Assembly: GCA_963854735.1 (NCBI GenBank)
Contig: OY978101.1
Location: forward strand, 248,001 to 312,000
Source of the DNA: Marvania coccoides
Taxonomy: Eukaryota; Chlorophyta; Trebouxiophyceae; Chlorellales; Chlorellaceae
Reading direction: 5' to 3'
DNA: 64,000 bases
Shown one piece after another: positions 58,407 to 64,000 of this stretch. The notes beneath the pieces were generated by a model. The model worked only from the letters and a program-made list of their open reading frames with translations. It made no database searches and was not told the DNA's origin. Numbering within the stretch: position 1 is the first letter of the stretch; each line of letters begins with the position of its first letter. A program made the translations under genes and the position numbers.

Positions 58407-60161
58407 TCACTCGTCATTCAACAGGTCGAATGGGTTGGAAACCTTGACCTTGGGCACGTCGTCCTCGCCAAGAGGCTTGACCGCCTTGGCGGGCAGCTTC
58501 GCGGCAGTTGCCGCTGCGTCTTTTCCGCCCCGGCCCCGCCCCCTGCCTCGCCCAGATACTCCCTGCTTGTGGTGCGGCAGCACATCTTCTCCCGCCGCCC
58601 CTGTCTCGCCTCCACGGCGCCTGCCGCCGCCGCCGCGTCCCCCTCTGCCCCCCTCCCTTGCTCCGCCCTCTCTCCTGGGAGGCCTGCCTCCCTCGGAGGC
58701 AGCAGCGCTCTCAGGCCGCTCCGCTCTACGTTCCCTGACGCCTTCCCTGCCCCCGCGGCCGCCTTTTCCGCCCCTGCCGCGCTCCCTAGGCTCCCTTGGC
58801 TGCCGCTCCTCTCCCACCGCCGCTGCTGCCGCTGCCGGCTGCTCGCCAGCGCTAACGGGCATCGGCGCTGTGACCTTTGTCCCTTGCTTTTCCGCGTCCG
58901 GCTTCTTCTCCTCCTCTTTCTGCTCGCCAGCGCCTTTGGCAGTCGCGCTCTCAGCCCTCCGCTGCTTTTCCCGCTCCTCCAATTCCTGCAGCTTGGCGGC
59001 CGTGTTGGCCGGCTTGGCGGCGCCAAACGGGTTGACCTTCTCTTTGGCTCCCTCACCAGCGCCGCCCTCCCCCTCTGCGCCGCCTGCCGGCGCCCGAGGC
59101 TTCAGCAGCAGTTTCGGACGTTCTCGAGGACTTTCTACCTGAATCGTAGCAGGCACGTCACGCACCGCATTCCACCGCCCAGGCGGGCCCCGGTCGTCGT
59201 CGAATCGGTTGTACCCGCCGCCTCCGCGGGGGGGCCCGCCTCTGAATCCACCGCCTCGGTCGTCCATTCTGTCACCACCCCCGCCGCGGCCAGGGCCCTC
59301 AAAAAAGCCGTTACCGCGGCGGCGCGGGCCGCTGTCTCTGGAGCTAGGCTCCGCCACCTGGATGCTCACTGAGCGACGCAGCATGTCAGCGCCGCTGAGC
59401 TTGAGTGCCGCTGCCAGGTCTCCCTGCGTGGCGAACTCCACGAAACAGCCCTTGGCACGGCCGGTGTCCCGGTGCCGCGTGATGATGATGTCTTGAATCT
59501 ACAAAAAAAGTGCAAAATTTTGATTAAAAATCCACTCTTAATGGGGCATGTAACGTCAATTATCTTAAAACAAAAAACCCAATTATCTGCTATAGAATGC
59601 TCAATTTGCTACAGAGCTGCATGATTTTTCTAAGATACCCAATATAAAAACTGTATCTGTATGCAAGCTGTATAACGAATAAACTAAAAAACTCACTGTG
59701 AGACTATTGAAAAATTGCTCCACTACCAGTTCATCCAGATCGTAAGGGATGTTGCCGAGGTAAACTTTGAAAGGAGGCTCCTCCGGGAGGGGGCCCACGG
59801 GGGGAGGCGGGCGCCCGTAGCCCCCTCCTCCTCCTCCACCCCTGGGAGAGTAGCCTTGGCGGGGCGGGGGAGGGCCACGAGGAGAGACCGCATAGCTGGG
59901 GCGGTCCTGCTGCCGGAGGATGTCGATGGGGGCAGGAGCTGCGGACAAAAGAAATTACCGGGTTAATTTGGTGGGTGGGAGCGAGAATTTAAAGGGGTGC
60001 AACGCAATCGAAATGAAGATGCATGTGCCGAAGATATGTATCCAGCGTCAGCTCGCTGAGGGCTACAACGCACCCTGGCCGTGCTCCGCCTCCTCCGCAT
60101 CCACATCGTCAGCCCAGTTGCCGGCTGAGCCGAACGAAATGTTTTTATCGAGGTTGGCCAT
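58407..60161 (-). CDS. eIF4B/eIF4H-like RRM protein with Gly/Arg-rich tail
   Basis: Three exons: 60161-60074, 59938-59697, 59498-58407; 473 residues. The N-terminus SFGSAGNWADDVDAEE is a typical eIF4B/4H opening. One RRM follows: PFKVYLGNIPYDLDELVVEQ (RNP2), GRAKGCFVEFATQ (RNP1), ending SVSIQVAE. The remainder is disordered: RGGGFRGGPPRGGGG blocks, ERPKLLLKPR, a lysine/glutamate region, RGRGGKGGRGG, and the terminal VSNPFDLLNDE. Likely a cofactor of the eIF4A helicase in translation initiation; another Gly/Arg-rich RNA-binding protein is possible. Introns are GT-AG; the second falls inside the RRM. Divergent from a uracil methyltransferase gene. Confidence 0.8.
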
Positions 60162-60385
60162 GATGCCAACAAAAACCAGAGGGCTGGGTGCCCCTGTTTA
60201 CAAGTGTTTCGGGCGGTTGATCGCTACGAAGATTTTATTGATTTTTTGGTTAAAAAAAAATGATTGAGCGAGTCAGGGACGGCTCCCGATAACAAAACCA
60301 GGCGGCGCTCGTTAAATTCATGGGGTTTTAAAACTTTACATTAACGAAAGCCCTCTCGACATTCGATTCAAATACACCACTCGCA

Positions 60386-60397
60386 ATGCCGCTTTAG
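60386..60397 (+). promoter_or_regulatory. Three-codon upstream ORF before the uracil methyltransferase start
   Basis: ATG CCG CTT TAG ends 8 nt before the main ATG at 60406. If transcribed it could reduce initiation at the main start. Whether it is in the mRNA is unknown. Confidence 0.4.
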
Positions 60398-60405
60398 AAG
60401 CTCCC

Positions 60406-62107
60406 ATGAGGGCGTTAAGCCCCTTCGTTACGATGTGGCTCACTTCGATGTTCACCAGCACGCCACGCCGCGCTGCCCTCCGCTCCATGTCCGCCAAAGC
60501 AGCCAGCGCTGCCGACAATCTTCGCCCTGGACAAGTCGTCAAAGAGCTGGAGTGCCTGGAACTCGCTTTTGGCGGCGACGTGAGTGCCGCCGCAGCTCTT
60601 CTTCTTCTGATTTTCAGTGCCCCTAATATCAGCTAAAGCGGCATGCTATCTTTAGCTATAAACTCTGCGTGTACTCAAACCTCTCCATTACTAATTATTG
60701 CAGGGCCTGTGCAAATTGAATGGCGGATTTGTCGTTTTTGTGCCGCGAGCGCTCCCCGGCGAGGTTTTCAGCGCCAAAATCGCCTCAGTCTCCCGAGGGT
60801 TTGCCCGCGCAGAGAAGCTGGCCACGCTGCGCCCCCATAGCTACCCCGCTGAGCCTCTTTGCCCACATTTTGGCCCTTGCGGCGGATGCTCCCTTCAAAA
60901 CCTTCAGTACGCGGCGCAACTGGCAGCCAAAGAGCAGCAGATAGCGGACCTGCTGCAGCGAGTGGCCAGGGTGGAAAATCCTCGGCAGTATATGCGTCCA
61001 ATCATCCCATGCGACAAACAATATGCGTACCGCAATAAAATGGAGTTTAGCGTTGGTGGGAGGGGAGAAAAGTGGACCCTGGGGCTTCATCGCCCTGGGT
61101 CACAGCATGAGGTGCTGCAGGTGTCGACCTGCAGCTTGCAAGCGACCGCCACAGCCAACGAAATTTTAACTGCAGCTGAGGCGCTGTGTCAAGAACACGG
61201 CGTGCAAGGCGGCAGAACGCAGTCTTCCTCTTCTTCGGCTGGCCGAGATGATCGACGATCAAGAAGTGGGGCCAAAATTTTCAGGGAAAGTGGTGGCGCA
61301 AGGTTGCAGCACCTTGTTATCAGACACAGCGTTGCTCGTGACCAATACCTCATCAATTTCGTGACAGCGGGCGACGGGAGGAAGACGCTGGCGCCGGTAG
61401 CTGCCGCGCTGCAAGCGCGCTTCGGGGATTCCCTAGCTGGCGTTGTGAATAGCGTCGCCGACCGGCAGGGCCCCCGCCGCGGCGTTTTTCGAGAATTTAC
61501 GCTGTGCGGCTCTAGAAAGCTGGTGGAGACGCTGCACGGCGTGGAGTACGAAGTATCCGCCAATTCTTTCTTCCAAGTGAACACCGCAGCCGCGGAGAAG
61601 CTGTTTGCGGCGGTAATTGAGGCCGCTGAGCTGAAAAGCTCCGACACCGTTCTAGACCTTTACTGCGGGGCTGGGGCCATCACGCTGCTGCTGGCACGGC
61701 TGTGCCAGCGCGCATACGGTGTGGAGATTGCGGCGGCAGCGGTGGAAGACGCGAAAGCCAACGCCATGCGCAACGGCATTGCCAATGCCGATTTTTTCTG
61801 CGACGACGCTGGCATGGAGGAGCTGCCTGCGGCTCTAACGCGAGCAGATGTGGTGGTGGTGGACCCAGCGAGGGCGGGCCTCACACCGCAGGTCGTGCGC
61901 AGCATACGCAGCACGGCAGCTAGAAAGCTTGTGTACGTTAGCTGCAACCCTTCCACCCAAGCGAGAGACCTGGTGGCGCTGTGCCGAGAAGGAGAAGGGG
62001 TAGTGGAAGGGCGGCCGTTCAGGCTGGTTTCTGTGCAGCCGGTGGACTTGTACCCTCACACGCCTCACGTGGAGGCAGTGGCGGTGCTGGAGAGAGATTC
62101 CGATTGA
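60406..62107 (+). CDS. RlmD/TrmA-family RNA (uracil-5-)-methyltransferase
   Basis: Two exons: 60406-60579 and 60704-62107; 525 residues. N-terminal organellar-type leader (MRALSPFVTMWLTSMFTSTP), then a TRAM domain (LRPGQVVKELECLELAFGGD, VVFVPRALPGEV). The iron-sulfur motif is CPHFGPCGGC. The methyltransferase part has NSFFQVNTAAAE, SAM-binding VLDLYCGAGAITLLLA, VVVDPARAGL, and the catalytic Cys in YVSCNPSTQARDL. The Fe-S cysteines point to the RlmD (rRNA m5U) branch or its organellar tRNA/rRNA relatives. Substrate RNA cannot be told from sequence. Convergent with the edge gene; stops are 88 bp apart. Confidence 0.9.
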
Positions 62108-62194
62108 TGAGCAGCTAAAAGAATAGTTTACTCGTACCTTTAATGTTTTCGAAGTTTTTGAACTGCTTATTAATGCGAATTTAAAAATACCTCG

Positions 62195-64000
62195 TCACCA
62201 TTGGCGCATCGTGCGTGAAGAGTACTTTTTCTTAGTCGCCTTGCCGCCAGCGCCTCCACCGCCGCCTCGGCCCCTCCCCCGCCCACCCCGCTTCCTCTTT
62301 GAATAATCCCCGCCCGCAGCCGCCGCAGCCTCGCTCGGCGGCGGCCTCCACGTCGCGCGCTGCTGAAGCGCAGCGGCGATGTGGCCCAGCTGAGGCGCCC
62401 CAGGCTGCTGCCATGAGGACAGCCCAGAGCCTCCATCCTCAGCAGATCCGCATGCAGCTCCCCCAACGGAAGCTGCCGGGTAGCTGCCACCCCCGCCTTG
62501 CAGCTGCTGCGGTTGGTAGCCGCCAAAATGTTGCGGCGCTGCAGCGAGTTGCTGCTGCTGGTAACTTCTAGGGTGATGCCGCTGCGGCGGTAGAGCAGTG
62601 CTTCCTCCTTGATGCTGCTGCTGTTGCTGCTGCCGTGCTTGAATGAAGGCTTCGATGGGGTTGGCCGGTCGCTGCTGCTGAAGGCGGCGAAGCTGCCCTA
62701 GCCCTGGCGCCAAACCTGGCACCAAATCCCACCCACCGCCAAAAATCTCTGCATCTTCTTCTTGAACCTCTGGGTAGCGCTGCTGCTGCAGGAGGTAGAG
62801 AGCACCGCCGGTGCTGCCTCTGCCACCGCCTCCATTCCGCTGCTGCATGCCTTGCCTCCCACCGCCGCGACCTTCCTCGCGGAAACAACGCGGGTCCATG
62901 CCGTCGTCGGTGTCTCCACCATTTTCCTCATCAGCGGCCGCTGCCGCCGGCCCGCTGTCGCCATCATCATTCAGCCCAGCTTCCCATTGCCCGATGGGAT
63001 CCATGGCGACCCCAAACTCATCCACGTCGCCGCCGCCTGGTGCTGCAGGGAACTGCCGCTGTGCGTGCTGAGGGGGCAGCATGGAGCGCTGCTGCTGCAT
63101 TGGCCCGCCCAGTGGGCGGCCCCGCCAGCTGGGAGCAGGCTCAGACATGACGATGCTGTCTTGCTCGTCTTCTTCCTCGAATATAAACGCCCCCGGGTCC
63201 ATGAAATCTTCAGCAGGAGCGACAGCTGCGCGGTGCTGCGCTGCGGCACCAGCGGCAGCAGAGCTGACCGGGCCCAAGCCATGACCGCCAAAGTGGGAAG
63301 GTCGCAGTAGGGGCGCAGCATACGACAGCGCAGGTCCTCTAGCATTCGCAGCAGGGATGCGTTCACGCTGCGGCGGCGGTGGCGGAGCTTGCACAGAAAC
63401 CATGGGCTGCCGATCGTTCCATCCTCTTTTCGCCGCTGCGTACACCTGTCTCTGCTGGCCCGCAAACTCGTGAGCCGCCCTCTGCTGTTGAATTTGGCGG
63501 TCGGCGAAGGAAGGCGGTGGAGGGAGAATGTCAGCAGACTGAGGAGGCGCAGCAGGCACAGCATACGCATGATTTTCCACCTGGGGTATGCTGGTGCCAC
63601 CGCCCAGAGGCGTCCCAGAGGCGGCGCACTGCAGGAACAGGTCCATGCTGTGCGTGGGTATCAGCGCCAGCAGCGCCGGAACTCTCTCAGGTGGAAGGCC
63701 GTCCAGCGCCAGCAGCTGCCGCAGCGACAGCCCGCAGCCGGCCAGCACCGCGGCGCTGTGTGCGTTGAGGCAGGGGAAAGCTTCGAGAAACGCCGCCTGA
63801 TGGGAAGGCGGGTCTCCGATAACATAATGCTGCCCAGCGCGGCGGCGCCTCCACTCCGCGAGGTGCACATCCGCCAGGGTTTTGGTCAGCACAGCGGTGG
63901 TGGCGCCGTCCGGCGAGACGTCGCACTGCAGCGTGAGGTTGCAGGCGGCGGCGATGGTGAGCAGCCGGGAGGAGCCGCAGAGGATCTGCGAGCGAAATCC
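62195..64000 (-). CDS. Partial gene: Gln/Gly-rich protein with an HhH-like segment, possibly SHOC1/ZIP2-like
   Basis: The reading frame is open from the window edge to TAA/TGA at 62195 (about 600 codons); the N-terminus lies outside. The visible start (ILCGSSRLLTIAAACNLTLQ) followed by AFLEAFPCLNAHSAAVLAGC and GLSLRQLLALDGLPPERVPA looks like the end of an XPF-type nuclease-like fold and a helix-hairpin-helix region. That combination, with a long disordered tail, recalls the meiotic proteins SHOC1/ZIP2, but I cannot confirm it. The rest is low complexity (poly-Q, Gly, Pro) with an acidic patch (FEEEDEQDSIVMSEPAPSWR) and a basic end (SKRKRGGRGRGRGG). Confidence 0.6.
   Translation of the reverse strand, partial: GFRSQILCGSSRLLTIAAACNLTLQCDVSPDGATTAVLTKTLADVHLAEWRRRRAGQHYVIGDPPSHQAAFLEAFPCLNAHSAAVLAGCGLSLRQLLALDGLPPERVPALLALIPTHSMDLFLQCAASGTPLGGGTSIPQVENHAYAVPAAPPQSADILPPPPSFADRQIQQQRAAHEFAGQQRQVYAAAKRGWNDRQPMVSVQAPPPPPQRERIPAANARGPALSYAAPLLRPSHFGGHGLGPVSSAAAGAAAQHRAAVAPAEDFMDPGAFIFEEEDEQDSIVMSEPAPSWRGRPLGGPMQQQRSMLPPQHAQRQFPAAPGGGDVDEFGVAMDPIGQWEAGLNDDGDSGPAAAAADEENGGDTDDGMDPRCFREEGRGGGRQGMQQRNGGGGRGSTGGALYLLQQQRYPEVQEEDAEIFGGGWDLVPGLAPGLGQLRRLQQQRPANPIEAFIQARQQQQQQHQGGSTALPPQRHHPRSYQQQQLAAAPQHFGGYQPQQLQGGGGSYPAASVGGAACGSAEDGGSGLSSWQQPGAPQLGHIAAALQQRATWRPPPSEAAAAAGGDYSKRKRGGRGRGRGGGGGAGGKATKKKYSSRTMRQW

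Noticed and set aside
58368..59372. Long plus-strand open frame over the RRM protein gene
   Set aside because: Proline/serine/arginine-rich complement of Gly/Arg-rich coding sequence.

Overview
This window is nuclear DNA from a photosynthetic eukaryote, most likely a green alga; I cannot name the species. Protein-coding exons are GC-rich and split by short AT-rich introns (mostly about 70 to 250 bp), and the spaces between genes are AT-rich. Green-lineage markers include a soluble plastid stearoyl-ACP desaturase, the MEP-pathway enzyme HDR/IspH, a bifunctional DHFR-TS, a DUF2301 plastid membrane protein, an ATXR4-type SET protein, a Tat-targeted TPR protein, and a hydroxyproline-rich SPPPP wall protein next to an expansin-like gene. 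Exon boundaries were read by eye from splice signals and reading-frame continuity; no alignment or transcript data were available.

Layout. 0.2-6.7 kb: two secreted wall-related genes in tandem (PAN/SPPPP glycoprotein; expansin-like). 8.1-11.1 kb: TMF/golgin-candidate-5 coiled-coil gene. 11.4-15.1 kb: three paralogous membrane-anchored SGNH/GDSL hydrolases. 15.7-18.5 kb: ankyrin-repeat gene with an apparent frameshift. 18.9-21.3 kb: convergent MYND gene and ATXR4-like SET gene. 21.7-24.2 kb: mitochondrial NFU Fe-S carrier and DUF2301 protein. 24.9-28.6 kb: divergent SET-like/coiled-coil protein and cyclophilin H. 28.9-32.9 kb: DHFR-TS, divergent from a single-pass membrane protein. 33.8-37.5 kb: two intronless plastid genes (stearoyl-ACP desaturase, HDR). 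37.8-40.0 kb: HSP60. 40.4-44.2 kb: JmjN/JmjC demethylase. 44.8-49.7 kb: RPS6, lumenal TPR protein, and a nuclear F1-ATPase alpha-like protein. 49.9-54.0 kb: small unknown gene and MCM8. 54.3-62.1 kb: oligopeptidase B, eIF4B/4H-like RRM protein, and an RlmD/TrmA-type uracil methyltransferase. The right edge cuts a glutamine/glycine-rich gene with a helix-hairpin-helix-like segment.

The genes are mostly unrelated housekeeping, plastid and chromatin functions; nothing resembles an operon or a gene-cluster pathway. Local themes are wall biology at the left end, a small SGNH hydrolase family, and several chromatin/RNA factors. The most unusual signal is in the introns: seven inferred introns start with GC rather than GT, one appears to start with AT, and several introns contain recent tandem duplications.
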